From the NCBI GenBank assembly GCA_031282735.1, contig JAITDE010000012.1, forward strand, positions 1 through 43,007: DNA of 43,007 nucleotides, given 5' to 3'. The notes below the pieces were generated by a model. The model worked only from the letters and a program-made list of their open reading frames with translations. It was not told the origin of the DNA and searched no databases. This DNA is from Oscillospiraceae bacterium (GTDB taxonomy: Bacteria; Bacillota; Clostridia; Oscillospirales; Acutalibacteraceae). The position numbers were made by a program, and so were the translations under genes. This document shows positions 9,396 to 18,150 of the stretch, piece after piece. Numbering within the stretch: position 1 is the stretch's first letter; the number at the start of each line of letters is the position of its first letter.

Positions 9396-12149
9396 TTATT
9401 TGCTCCGCGCGTATCGATCGGTTGTCCGCTTGTTTTTGCGTTCCGCAAACAGCATCACGATTGCCACGATGCCGCTGCCCGCCGCCAATATCGCCCACAT
9501 CCATATGTTGCCGCCCCCGCCTGTTTCGGGCGCGTCGCCCGGATAGTTTTGATCTTTGTATGTGTTGACGATTTCCATACCGTTGATTTTGTGGGTATAA
9601 TGCGGCACATTGGCTTCGTCGATCGTGTAGGCGATCGCGTTGCCCTTGCTGTTATACTTGGGAAGCTGAACTGACCATTTCCAACCATCGGCGGCGGTGA
9701 CAGTGATCTTCTTGACCGTCTCATCGCCGTTTTTGATATACACCATGATGGAATCCGGACGATCCGCGGCGGGCGCGATGCCGTAATTCCACGTTTTTTT
9801 GCCGTCGAGCGTGATGAAATCAATTTTGCTCGTGCCGTGCGTGTTGATCAGATCGTAACCCCGCACCGTCTTGGTGTAACCGTCGATTGTGTCCTCATCC
9901 ACCGTGTATTGAATCGCCGTTCCGTCCGCGCGGTTTTTGGGCAGTTTGAAACTCCACGCCCAATTGTTCTCGGCGGTGACGACTGCCTGCGCGGCGATTT
10001 GATCGCCGTCTTTGATATAAACGGTAATGGCATCGGGGCGATTGACAATGGGATTGTCGCCGTGTTCCCATCGTTTTGAGCCGGAAACAATCACCTCGTC
10101 GTCGCTTGGCTGCGTGAACGTGTTGGTGATCACGAAGCCGGACGCGGCATCCCCCGCAATGGTTTTTGTGTAACCGTCTGGAACGGCGGATTCGTCGACT
10201 GACCAAACATGCCCTTCTTCAAGCGCGTTCCACGTGTAATGCCAATTGCCGGCGGCATTCAAAACCGCAGGATCGCCGTGGGGTTGACCGTCCATGAACA
10301 ACTGCACCGATATCGATTCGGGTTGTGCGGAATTTTCGCCGCCATCCCACACTTTGGTGACGCTGACCGCCGTTTTGCCCTGTATGCCGTAATCATTGAC
10401 GAACGCGGCGATATCTGTCTTGTCGCCGTCAGGCTTGGCGTATTTCGCCGATTTTACAACCAGTTTACCGTTTTCCTCCGCAACGGCGACGGTGAGGGTG
10501 TAGACGGTCTCGTCATACACGCATGTCGCCGCGCCTTTGACTTCGCTGACGCGATAGGTGTATGTTCCGGCGGTGAGAAATTGGATATCCCCAAAGCTTC
10601 CCTCGCCCTCGCCCAGAACAGAGATTGTATCGCCGATCGGCATCGGCGCGCCGTTTAACGGTTCTAATTTGAAAATGAATGTGTCGGCGTTTGCGGGCGC
10701 AGTGCCGATAACTGTTTTTTTGACTTTCGCGGGTGCGTCCGTTACGGTTTCGACCCAAGTGTTTTTGATGTTCGTTCCCGTCACGGTGCTGATAAAGTTC
10801 GGCACCGCGACTTCCCGCACGGTGTAGACAATTTCTTTTTTGTCCTTGCCGTATTTCGGTGCGCGGAACGTGTAGAGCCATTTGCCGTCCTTGTCGGGCT
10901 TGACCAAAACTGTCTGTGCCGCCGTGCCGTCCGCCAACAACTCCACGATGATTGACGCTGGCATCTGTGCGGCGGGATCGTTTTTCAAATCCCACGTTTT
11001 TTCGCCGCTGATATCAATGAAAATGTCGCCGATAAAAGTGTTGGTGTAAACCGCGGTGATTTCCGGTTCCCAAGCGGTTCCCGCGCCGTTGATCACGCCG
11101 GACTGGATGTAACCCAAGGCGAACGGGTCATCCTCGCTGATGGAATAGGTGTCGCCGCTATCAAGAACAAACGTTTTTTCTTCGCCCGCTTTGAGCGTGA
11201 AGTGAACGGGACTTCCGCCGTTGATGACAATGTTGAAGCCAAACTCGCGCTCTTTTTCGCTGTCGGGGATTTCGCCCGCCACAATCTTTTGAACGATGAT
11301 TTTGGTTTGTTTTGGTTCTGGTTTGCCGTAGATGTTGCTGAATTCCGCTTTGCTGATTTGATTGAGTTCGATATTGCCCGTATTGCCTTTGCTCGACGTG
11401 ACATAATCGACGTTGGCGGCTTCGTGTATCTCATAATAGAGACCCACGGGCAAATTCTCAAACACTGCTTTGCCGCCGTGGCGCAGCGTCAGCTTGCCGC
11501 CGCTTTGCAGGGCTTGTTTTTCGCCGCCGTCGATGCGGTAGTCATACGTTCCGCCGTCGCCGAAACTGACGGTGAACTCGAACTCCTGCGCCGTTTGGAG
11601 TTCCCCCAAAGGCGTATCGTCGCCCATCAGCACGGTTTTGGTGATTTCTAATCCGCTTTGCAGGCGTCGGTTGTATGCCTCCACAGCGACGATCGCCGCG
11701 CCCTCCGCATCGTCGGGCGTAATATCAAAGGGATACGTGCGGATATCAAAGCCGTCTGTGTCTTTATCATATGTATACCCGTAGCCGGGGGCTTGTTCCA
11801 CAAACTCGTAGTGACCACTGTTGAGCTTTTCCACGGTGATTTTGCCCGACTCATTGGTCGTGTATATTCCGCCGATCTGCGTCCAAGAGCCGTCGTAGGC
11901 TTGCTTGAAGAGCAAAAACGTAGCGTTTGGAACAGGACGCGCGATGATATCGCCGTCCGCGGATTTTTCAGTTTTGTGTAAGACGACGGAGGTTTTGGCG
12001 ACCGTTCCCCGAAAATCGTTGGTATAGCTTTGCTGTTCGTTCCAAGCGTATGCGCCGGAGAGGAATGCGGACACCGCACACACAACCGTCAGCACAAGCG
12101 CCGTCGCTTTGTACCATGTTCCTGTGTAGACTTTTTTTCGCATACGCAC
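9396..12149 (-). CDS. Large surface adhesin: SpaA/Cna_B-type and pilin-isopeptide-like domains, C-terminal APETG sorting-like signal
   Basis: 917 aa; N-terminal signal (KATALVLTVVCAVSAFLSGAYAWN); repeated Ig-like units (GEKTWD..., VTKVWDGGENSAQPESISVQL, SGSKRWEHGDNPIVNRPDAITVYI, DGKKTWNYGIAPAADRPDSIMVYI); C-terminus DAPETGGGGNIWMWAILAAGSGIVAIVMLFAERKNKR. GTG start preceded by aaggag. Confidence 0.85.
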   Translation of the reverse strand: MRMRKKVYTGTWYKATALVLTVVCAVSAFLSGAYAWNEQQSYTNDFRGTVAKTSVVLHKTEKSADGDIIARPVPNATFLLFKQAYDGSWTQIGGIYTTNESGKITVEKLNSGHYEFVEQAPGYGYTYDKDTDGFDIRTYPFDITPDDAEGAAIVAVEAYNRRLQSGLEITKTVLMGDDTPLGELQTAQEFEFTVSFGDGGTYDYRIDGGEKQALQSGGKLTLRHGGKAVFENLPVGLYYEIHEAANVDYVTSSKGNTGNIELNQISKAEFSNIYGKPEPKQTKIIVQKIVAGEIPDSEKEREFGFNIVINGGSPVHFTLKAGEEKTFVLDSGDTYSISEDDPFALGYIQSGVINGAGTAWEPEITAVYTNTFIGDIFIDISGEKTWDLKNDPAAQMPASIIVELLADGTAAQTVLVKPDKDGKWLYTFRAPKYGKDKKEIVYTVREVAVPNFISTVTGTNIKNTWVETVTDAPAKVKKTVIGTAPANADTFIFKLEPLNGAPMPIGDTISVLGEGEGSFGDIQFLTAGTYTYRVSEVKGAATCVYDETVYTLTVAVAEENGKLVVKSAKYAKPDGDKTDIAAFVNDYGIQGKTAVSVTKVWDGGENSAQPESISVQLFMDGQPHGDPAVLNAAGNWHYTWNALEEGHVWSVDESAVPDGYTKTIAGDAASGFVITNTFTQPSDDEVIVSGSKRWEHGDNPIVNRPDAITVYIKDGDQIAAQAVVTAENNWAWSFKLPKNRADGTAIQYTVDEDTIDGYTKTVRGYDLINTHGTSKIDFITLDGKKTWNYGIAPAADRPDSIMVYIKNGDETVKKITVTAADGWKWSVQLPKYNSKGNAIAYTIDEANVPHYTHKINGMEIVNTYKDQNYPGDAPETGGGGNIWMWAILAAGSGIVAIVMLFAERKNKRTTDRYARSK

Positions 12150-12226
12150 AGTGCATGCTCCTTACTAAATAATGTTGAACGTCCTGATCTTGTTGTTTCG
12201 TTGATATGATACGAATATGTAGAATT

Positions 12227-13012
12227 TTAACACAAATCGTCGGAAATGTCAAATAATTTTCGCGCGTTATTGTTGCATCGGTCGATGAGTTCTTGCGCGT
12301 CCAGTCCGCGCCCCTGTGCGATTTTCCGCGCGGTATATGCGATATGCGCGCTATCGCACCGCTTGCCCCTGCACGGCACGGGCGTCATGTAAGGCGCGTC
12401 GGTTTCGAGCAGCAACCGATCGAGCGGAATCGCGCATGCAATCTCCAGCGGCTTAATTGCGTTTTTGAACGTCACCGCGCCGCCGAATCCCAAATACAGC
12501 CCTAAGCCAAGCAAATCATACGCTGTTTCGAGACTGCCCGAGTAGCAATGCACCACGCCGCGCGGTTTGTGCTTGCGCAAAAGCGCGAGGGTGTCGGCGT
12601 GTGCTTCACGGTCATGGACAATCACGGGCAAACGCAGAACGTTCGCGAGTTCCAACTGCCGTTCAAAGATTGTTCGCTGTGTTTCGCGCGGCGACAAATC
12701 ATAATGATAATCCAGCCCAATTTCGCCGATCGCAACGCACTTTTTGGATTGCGCCAATTCTTTGAGCAGAAGTATCGCGTCGGGCGGCGCCTCCTCCGCT
12801 TTATGCGGATGAATTCCGCAAGCGGCGTAGATGTAATCGTACCGCGCCGCCAAATCAAGACAATCCCGCGCGTCGTTTAAATCATCGGCGCATGTAACGG
12901 CACAAGCAATCCCTTGGCGCGGCAAAGCGGCAAGAAGCGCGTGGCGGTCGTCGTTGAAGCGGTCGTCGGTGTAGTGTGTGTGGGAGTCAAAGATGTGACG
13001 GAACATGCTCAC
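12227..13012 (-). CDS. tatD: TatD family metal-dependent hydrolase
   Basis: FDSHTHYTDDRF, CVAIGEIGLDYHYDLSPRETQRTIFERQLELA, LPVIVHDREAH, LLLETDAPYMTPVPCRGKRC; ATGA overlap with metG. Confidence 0.92.
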   Translation of the reverse strand: MSMFRHIFDSHTHYTDDRFNDDRHALLAALPRQGIACAVTCADDLNDARDCLDLAARYDYIYAACGIHPHKAEEAPPDAILLLKELAQSKKCVAIGEIGLDYHYDLSPRETQRTIFERQLELANVLRLPVIVHDREAHADTLALLRKHKPRGVVHCYSGSLETAYDLLGLGLYLGFGGAVTFKNAIKPLEIACAIPLDRLLLETDAPYMTPVPCRGKRCDSAHIAYTARKIAQGRGLDAQELIDRCNNNARKLFDISDDLC

Positions 13013-14580
13013 TCAGCCTCAAAAAAAGTTTTTGCGTCCAACCGCGCGAAAAGCGGGGTCGGCGTTTCGGTCGTTTTTCCGCCGACGGGAAGTTTTTCCT
13101 CCATTGCGCCGATGCCCGCGTCAAGTATGGCTTTCGGATTGCAATCGGGCTGCAACTGCGACAAAATATTTTGCGCCGTCCGCGGCATAACGGGCGCAAG
13201 GAGAAAAGCCAGCACACGGATGTTTTCGAGTAGCGTATAAAGCACCGTTCCAAGACGCGGCGACAGCGATTCGTCTTTCGCCAACGCCCAAGGCGCGGTT
13301 TCGTCGATGTATTTGTTCAAACGTTTGGCAAGCGACATCACCGTTTCGACGGCGTCGGCAATGCGGCACGCATCCAACCGAGTCGCGTATTGCTCTGCGG
13401 TCATTTTTGCAAAATCGTTCACTTCGGCGTCCAATGCGTCCCGCGCCGCCGGTGCTTGCACGATGCCGCCGAAATATTTGTTGTTCATGGCAAGCGTGCG
13501 ATTGACCAGATTGCCCAAAACATTCGCAAGATCAGTGTTGTAACGATCAAAAACGGTGTCGAGGGAGATGGTGCCGTCGGTTGTGTAAGGCATTTCGGCA
13601 AGCATGTAATAGCGCACGGCATCGACACCAATTTTTTGCGCCAATTCATCGGCATAAATCACATTGCCCGTGCTTTTGGACATTTTGCCGCGTTTCATCA
13701 ACAACCATTGGTGGGCGAAGACGCGTTTTGGGATCGGTTCGCCCAACGCTTTGAGGAAAATCGGCCAATACACCGTGTGGAAGCGGCAAATATCCTTGCC
13801 GATCACATGCAAATCGGCGGGAAAATATTTTTGATAGGTCGCCGAACTGCCGTTTGGATGGTAGCCAATCGCGGTGGCGTAGTTGAGCAGGGCATCCATC
13901 CAAACGTAGACCACATGCTTGGGGTCGAGCGGCACGGGTATGCCCCAACGGAACGTGGAACGGCTCACGCACAAATCCTGCAAACCAAGTTTGATGAAGT
14001 TGTTGAGCATCTCGCCGCGCCTTGTTTCAGGCAAGATAAAATCGGGGTTTTCGGCATAAAAATCCTCAAGCCACTTTTGGTATTTGCTCAAACGAAAAAA
14101 ATACGCCTCTTCGCTGGCGGCGGCGACATCACGTCCGCAATCGGGGCATTTGCCGTCGACCAGTTGAGTCGCAGTCCAAAACGACTCGCAGGGTGTGCAA
14201 TAAAGCCCCTCATATTTGCCCAGATATATATCGCCTTGCTCAAAGAGTTTTTGGAACGCCGCCTGCACGGCGGCTTCGTGGTAATCGTCGGTTGTGCGGA
14301 TGAACTGATCGTAAGAAATGCCGAGGATTTTGAGCACCTCTTTCAGCCCTGCCGTGATATCGTCGACATATGCTTTCGGCGAAACGCCTGCTTGCCGCGC
14401 GAGGTTTTCAATTTTCAGCCCATGCTCGTCCGTGCCAGTCAAAAACCAAACGTCATAGCCCTGCATGCGCTTCCAACGCGCGAGCAAATCGGTGACGACA
14501 GCGTCATACATGTTCCCAATGTGCGGCTTTTGCGAGGCATAGGCGATGGCGGTGGTGATATAGTATTTTTTTGCTGACAT
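13009..14580 (-). CDS. metG: Methionyl-tRNA synthetase (short form, no C-terminal tRNA-binding extension seen)
   Basis: YYITTAIAYASQKPHIGNMYDAVVTDLLARWKRMQGYDVWFLTGTDEHG; CPDCGRD; KRGKMSKSTGNVI. Start MSAKKYY with upstream aaggag. Confidence 0.96.
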   Translation of the reverse strand: MSAKKYYITTAIAYASQKPHIGNMYDAVVTDLLARWKRMQGYDVWFLTGTDEHGLKIENLARQAGVSPKAYVDDITAGLKEVLKILGISYDQFIRTTDDYHEAAVQAAFQKLFEQGDIYLGKYEGLYCTPCESFWTATQLVDGKCPDCGRDVAAASEEAYFFRLSKYQKWLEDFYAENPDFILPETRRGEMLNNFIKLGLQDLCVSRSTFRWGIPVPLDPKHVVYVWMDALLNYATAIGYHPNGSSATYQKYFPADLHVIGKDICRFHTVYWPIFLKALGEPIPKRVFAHQWLLMKRGKMSKSTGNVIYADELAQKIGVDAVRYYMLAEMPYTTDGTISLDTVFDRYNTDLANVLGNLVNRTLAMNNKYFGGIVQAPAARDALDAEVNDFAKMTAEQYATRLDACRIADAVETVMSLAKRLNKYIDETAPWALAKDESLSPRLGTVLYTLLENIRVLAFLLAPVMPRTAQNILSQLQPDCNPKAILDAGIGAMEEKLPVGGKTTETPTPLFARLDAKTFFEAE

Positions 14581-14620
14581 GACGTAGCTCCTTTTGTCTT
14601 GCTTTTGCGTTGATAGGAGT

Positions 14621-14649
14621 ATTATAGCACAAAACACTGCGGATTGCAA
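14621..14649 (-). promoter_or_regulatory. Promoter of metG-tatD
   Basis: Minus strand TTGCAA-17 nt-TATAAT with TGC extended -10. Confidence 0.75.
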
Positions 14650-14898
14650 GGGGAAGAAAAGTTTTACACGCCGAAAAGCGCAAAAACATCCGCTCTCAAT
14701 ACGTTATAATGCGGTCAATATATCACAGATTTTGGAAAAAACAATACCAAAATTTGATTGCCTTTCATGATGGAATGCGGTTTATGCTCACAAACGCCAT
14801 TCTTCGGAACTCCTTGTGGTCGTATTGTCTACAATATAGTAACGCTATTCCGCACAAAGTGCGGGGAAGCGCTTAGAAAATGTAAAGGAGCAACCACG

Positions 14899-15909
14899 AT
14901 GAATTGTTCATATCATCCTTGCCCTTGCAAATGTTGCAATCAAGAATATGACACCTGTTGTTGCTGCTGTGCAGATTTAATCGGAGCAACTGGTCCGCAG
15001 GGAGAGCAAGGGATTCAAGGTGTCAAAGGCGACACAGGTCCGCAGGGTATCCAAGGCGATCCAGGTCCGCAAGGTTCCCAAGGCCCGCAGGGTCCGCAAG
15101 GCGTTCAAGGCGTTCCAGGTCCGCAGGGCGTTCAAGGCGATCCGGGTCCGCAAGGCGTTCAAGGCGATCCAGGTCCGCAAGGCGTTCAAGGAGTTCCGGG
15201 TCCGCAAGGCGTTCAAGGAGATCCGGGTCCGCAAGGCGTTCAAGGCGTTCCGGGTCCGCAAGGCGTTCAAGGCGATCCGGGTCCGCAGGGTATCCAAGGC
15301 GATCCGGGTCCGCAAGGCGTTCAAGGCGATCCGGGTCCGCAAGGTCCGCAAGGTATCCAGGGCGATCCGGGTCCTGCCGGAACATCAACACAGATCATCA
15401 TCCCCTTCGCGTCGCAAACAAGTCCCTATATCGGAACGGACGCAACGGGAAACCCGAAAAACGCAAGTATCGTCTCATTCGGCGGTGTTCCTCCCGTATT
15501 ATCCATTGCGTCGGACGGAAGTCTAACGACCGCTCCTGATAACCAATCCGTATTTTCGCTGCCAACTGATGCTGTGCTTGAAAGTATTTATATTACAATC
15601 GGCAGTGCCGTCACGTTTACTTTCCCATCGGGGATAACTGTTTATCCATTCGTTCAGTTGTTTTCCGCGCCCGCGGGAACGAACACGTTCACACCCATTC
15701 CAGCGACGATTGTCATGCCGACGACGGGATACGGGGGATCTGTGCCGTCCAACACAACGCGGGCGGCTTCGCTTTCAAACATTGGCATATCGTTCAGCGC
15801 GGGAACAAGGATACTGATTGCGGGTCAAATGGAAATTCGCGGCGCGAGTTCGCTGTCGCAGCAGTATTATTTCTATTTTACGGGCGGTCTCGATCTGCGG
15901 GGGCAGTAG
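14899..15909 (+). CDS. Collagen-like protein with Cys-rich N-terminus and BclB-like (exosporium glycoprotein) C-terminal domain
   Basis: Start [24 protein letters not shown] after aaaggag; 45 uninterrupted Gly-X-Y triplets; C-terminus [21 protein letters not shown]...[15 protein letters not shown] resembles BclB-related C-terminal domains. Confidence 0.85.
   Translation: MNCSYHPCPCKCCNQEYDTCCCCCADLIGATGPQGEQGIQGVKGDTGPQGIQGDPGPQGSQGPQGPQGVQGVPGPQGVQGDPGPQGVQGDPGPQGVQGVPGPQGVQGDPGPQGVQGVPGPQGVQGDPGPQGIQGDPGPQGVQGDPGPQGPQGIQGDPGPAGTSTQIIIPFASQTSPYIGTDATGNPKNASIVSFGGVPPVLSIASDGSLTTAPDNQSVFSLPTDAVLESIYITIGSAVTFTFPSGITVYPFVQLFSAPAGTNTFTPIPATIVMPTTGYGGSVPSNTTRAASLSNIGISFSAGTRILIAGQMEIRGASSLSQQYYFYFTGGLDLRGQ
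14983..15387 (+). repeat. Collagen Gly-X-Y coding tandem repeat (45 triplets; dominant 9-aa unit GPQGVQG[D/V]P)
   Basis: 405 bp of ggtccgcaaggcgttcaaggcgatccg-type 27-bp units read directly. Confidence 0.97.
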
Positions 15910-15922
15910 GCAAAGCGCAAAT

Positions 15923-15958
15923 AGCCGCCATGGGGCGTTTGAAGATTCCATGGCGGCT
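15923..15958 (+). terminator. Terminator hairpin after collagen-like gene
   Basis: Perfect 11-bp inverted repeat agccgccatgg...ccatggcggct followed by ttc; short T tract. Confidence 0.6.
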
Positions 15959-15971
15959 TTCGCTAGAATAT

Positions 15972-16000
15972 TTGACTTTTTTACACGAAACGATTATACT
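15972..16000 (+). promoter_or_regulatory. Promoter of MBL-fold hydrolase gene
   Basis: TTGACT-17 nt-TATACT. Confidence 0.65.
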
Positions 16001-16027
16001 ATCCTCACAGAAAGTGAGGAGAAGAAA

Positions 16028-16873
16028 TTGACGCTAAAATATTATGGCACTTCGGCCGCCGAAGGTTTTCCCGGCATGTTTTGCACTTGCCCGATTTGCA
16101 ACCGAGCGAGACAGGCGGGAGGGCGCAACATTCGCACACGTTCGCAGGCGTTGGTGGACGGCAAATTGCTCATTGATTTTCCGCCTGACACCTACTTGCA
16201 CGTGCTGAACTACGGATTGGATTTGCCCAACATCGACGCGATGATTTTAACGCACGCGCACAGCGACCATCTGTTTGAGCACGATTTCGGCAATCGCCGC
16301 AACGGATTTTGCTATTGGGGCGAACGATACACCTATCACCCGACACCGTTTCGCGTATACGCGTCCGCCGCGTCGCGTAAACATGCGGAAACCGACGAAA
16401 ACAAAGGAATCGCCGCCGAAACAAACGCGCTGGCATTTTATACAGTCACGCCGTTTGAGCCGTTTCAAGTGGATGATTTCACGGTCACGGGATTAAAAGC
16501 GAACCACGCGCCTGACCTTGAACCGCTCATTTATTTGATTGAACACAACGGCAAAACGATGCTCTACGCCAACGACACAGGGATTTTTCCGCAGGAAACG
16601 TGGGATTATCTTGCAAAAAACAAGCCGATGCTGGGGTTTGCTTCGCTGGATTGCACCACGATCGCGCTCAACAGCACACACGGTCACATGGGTTTTGAGT
16701 CCAATTGCACCGTCAAAAAACGGCTGATCGAAATTGGCTGTGCCGACGAAAAAACAATTTTTTGCTCTCATCATTTTTCGCACAACGGGCTGCTGACCTA
16801 CGACGAACTCGTGCCAATCGCGGCGGAGCATGGATTTTTGGTTTCATATGACGGAATGGAAATCACGTTTTAG
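16028..16873 (+). CDS. MBL-fold metallo-hydrolase (PhnP-like)
   Basis: LKYYGTSAAEGFPGMFCTCPICNRAR; AMILTHAHSDHLFEHD (HxHxDH). TTG start at 16028 with gaggag 6 nt upstream; ORF-track ATG at 15818 lies inside the upstream gene. Confidence 0.85.
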   Translation: MTLKYYGTSAAEGFPGMFCTCPICNRARQAGGRNIRTRSQALVDGKLLIDFPPDTYLHVLNYGLDLPNIDAMILTHAHSDHLFEHDFGNRRNGFCYWGERYTYHPTPFRVYASAASRKHAETDENKGIAAETNALAFYTVTPFEPFQVDDFTVTGLKANHAPDLEPLIYLIEHNGKTMLYANDTGIFPQETWDYLAKNKPMLGFASLDCTTIALNSTHGHMGFESNCTVKKRLIEIGCADEKTIFCSHHFSHNGLLTYDELVPIAAEHGFLVSYDGMEITF

Positions 16874-16950
16874 AAGCTGTTTTGCGTCTTTACTCGGATT
16901 AGAGCTGTTGTGCATAGTTGGGTGTGCAGTGTTCGCCGCAAAATAAAGAA

Positions 16951-16986
16951 GACACTTTGAAACGTTTGTGTTTCAAGGTGTCCTTT
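16951..16986. terminator. Bidirectional-type terminator between MBL gene and tRNA-Ser genes
   Basis: gacactttgaaac-gtttgt-gtttcaaggtgtc-ctttt; 13-bp stem with one wobble. Confidence 0.7.
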
Positions 16987-17077
16987 TGGCGGAGAAGGGG
17001 AGACTCGAACTCCCGCGCCGGTTACCCGACCTACGCCCTTAGCAGGGGCGCCTCGTCACCAACTTGAGTACTTCTCC
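16987..17077 (-). tRNA. tRNA-Ser (anticodon GCT), CCA encoded
   Basis: Minus strand GGAGAAG...CGCCC-CTGCTAA-GGGCG...long variable arm...CTTCTCC-G-CCA. Confidence 0.95.
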
Positions 17078-17101
17078 AAGTGTAACAATCGACTATAAAA
17101 T

Positions 17102-17190
17102 TGGCGGAGAGAGTGGGATTCGAACCCACGGTACCTTTCGGTACGACGGTTTTCAAGACCGTTCCGTTATGACCGCTTCGGTATCTCTCC
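17102..17190 (-). tRNA. tRNA-Ser (anticodon TGA), CCA encoded
   Basis: Minus strand GGAGAGA...ACGGT-CTTGAAA-ACCGT...long variable arm...TCTCTCC-G-CCA. Confidence 0.95.
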
Positions 17191-17201
17191 GAATCGTTCC
17201 T

Positions 17202-17230
17202 ATTTTAACATGATATTTTGCAATTGTCAA
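17202..17230 (-). promoter_or_regulatory. Promoter of the tRNA-Ser pair
   Basis: Minus strand TTGACA-17 nt-TAAAAT. Confidence 0.7.
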
Positions 17231-17302
17231 GCAAAATTTTGGCAATCCGCGAGGAACGATCTAAAATCTATCAAAAAGGAGCCGATTTTTTGTCATTCGG
17301 GG

Positions 17303-17331
17303 TTGCAATCCGAGACCTACTGTGCTACAAT
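17303..17331 (+). promoter_or_regulatory. Promoter of ThuA-like gene
   Basis: TTGCAA-17 nt-TACAAT with TGC extended -10. Confidence 0.7.
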
Positions 17332-17385
17332 ATTCCGTAGCTGAAAAACCTTTGCAGTGAAAATAGACCAAAGGATCGGAAAGAG

Positions 17386-18117
17386 GTGTCTGCCGTGGGC
17401 AAACGAGCCCTAGTGTTTTGGGGCGGCTGGGATGGGCATGAGCCGCAAAAGGTGTCGGATCGTTTTGCGGAGATTTTGCGGAACGAGAATTTTGATGTTG
17501 AAATTGTGCAAACGGAAGCCGTGCCGGAACTGGATGTGCTCAGGCAAATGGATTTGATCGTGTCTTGCTCCACGGGCGGCAATTTGCCGGAGGGAGCGTC
17601 CAAAAATATTGCGACGGCCGTCGGCGAGGGCGTCGGTTTGGCGGGATGTCACGGTGGGATGTGCGACGCGTTCCGCATCGACACGGAGTGGCAATTCCTC
17701 ACGGGCGGTCAATGGGTCAGCCATCCGGGCGGCGACGGTGTGGAATACACGGTCAGCATTTGCCATGGATCAAGCCCGTTGGTTGAGGGCTTGACGGATT
17801 TTCCTGTGAAAAGCGAACATTATTACCTGCATGTTGATCCCGCGATCGAAGTGTTGGCGACAACACGTTTTCCGAATATTACATATTATCACGCCTCAAA
17901 CAAACCCATTGATATGCCCGTTGTGTGGACGAAATATTGGGGGCTGGGGCGCGTGTACTACTGCTCTTTGGGGCATCATGACGACGTATTTGAGCACGCG
18001 CCGACAGCGCGGGAATTGATGCGGCGCGGCATGCTTTGGGCTGCCGGGGGGAAAGCGTTTGCCGCCGCAAACGGGTTGACGGTCGATCGTTTTTTGAACA
18101 ATGCAAAAATGTATTAA
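17386..18117 (+). CDS. ThuA-like domain protein (trehalose-utilisation type)
   Basis: ALVFWGGWDGHEPQKVSDRFAEIL..., GLAGCHGGMCDAFRIDTEWQFLTGGQWVSHPG, VVWTKYWGLGRVYYCSLGHHDDVFE. GTG start at 17386 or 17395. Confidence 0.88.
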   Translation: MSAVGKRALVFWGGWDGHEPQKVSDRFAEILRNENFDVEIVQTEAVPELDVLRQMDLIVSCSTGGNLPEGASKNIATAVGEGVGLAGCHGGMCDAFRIDTEWQFLTGGQWVSHPGGDGVEYTVSICHGSSPLVEGLTDFPVKSEHYYLHVDPAIEVLATTRFPNITYYHASNKPIDMPVVWTKYWGLGRVYYCSLGHHDDVFEHAPTARELMRRGMLWAAGGKAFAAANGLTVDRFLNNAKMY

Positions 18118-18150
18118 AGGCAAATAGAAAAGAACAAAGGGGAGAAACGC

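Noticed and set aside
14581-14720. T-box riboswitch upstream of metG (and asnS at 6900-7000)
   Set aside because: No T-box consensus, specifier stem or antiterminator seen; metG has a short leader after a simple promoter.
14983-15387. Possible CRISPR-like regular repeat
   Set aside because: Contiguous in-frame collagen coding repeat with no unique spacers.
14958-15539. Alternative-frame and antisense repeat ORFs over the collagen region ([10 protein letters not shown]..., LRTRIALNA...)
   Set aside because: By-products of the 27-bp coding repeat; the Gly-X-Y frame has the RBS, the Cys-rich start and the BclB-like C-terminus.
15818-16027. Upstream ATG start for the MBL hydrolase given in the ORF track
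   Set aside because: Lies inside the collagen gene and ahead of its terminator and the MBL promoter; the TTG at 16028 has a proper RBS.
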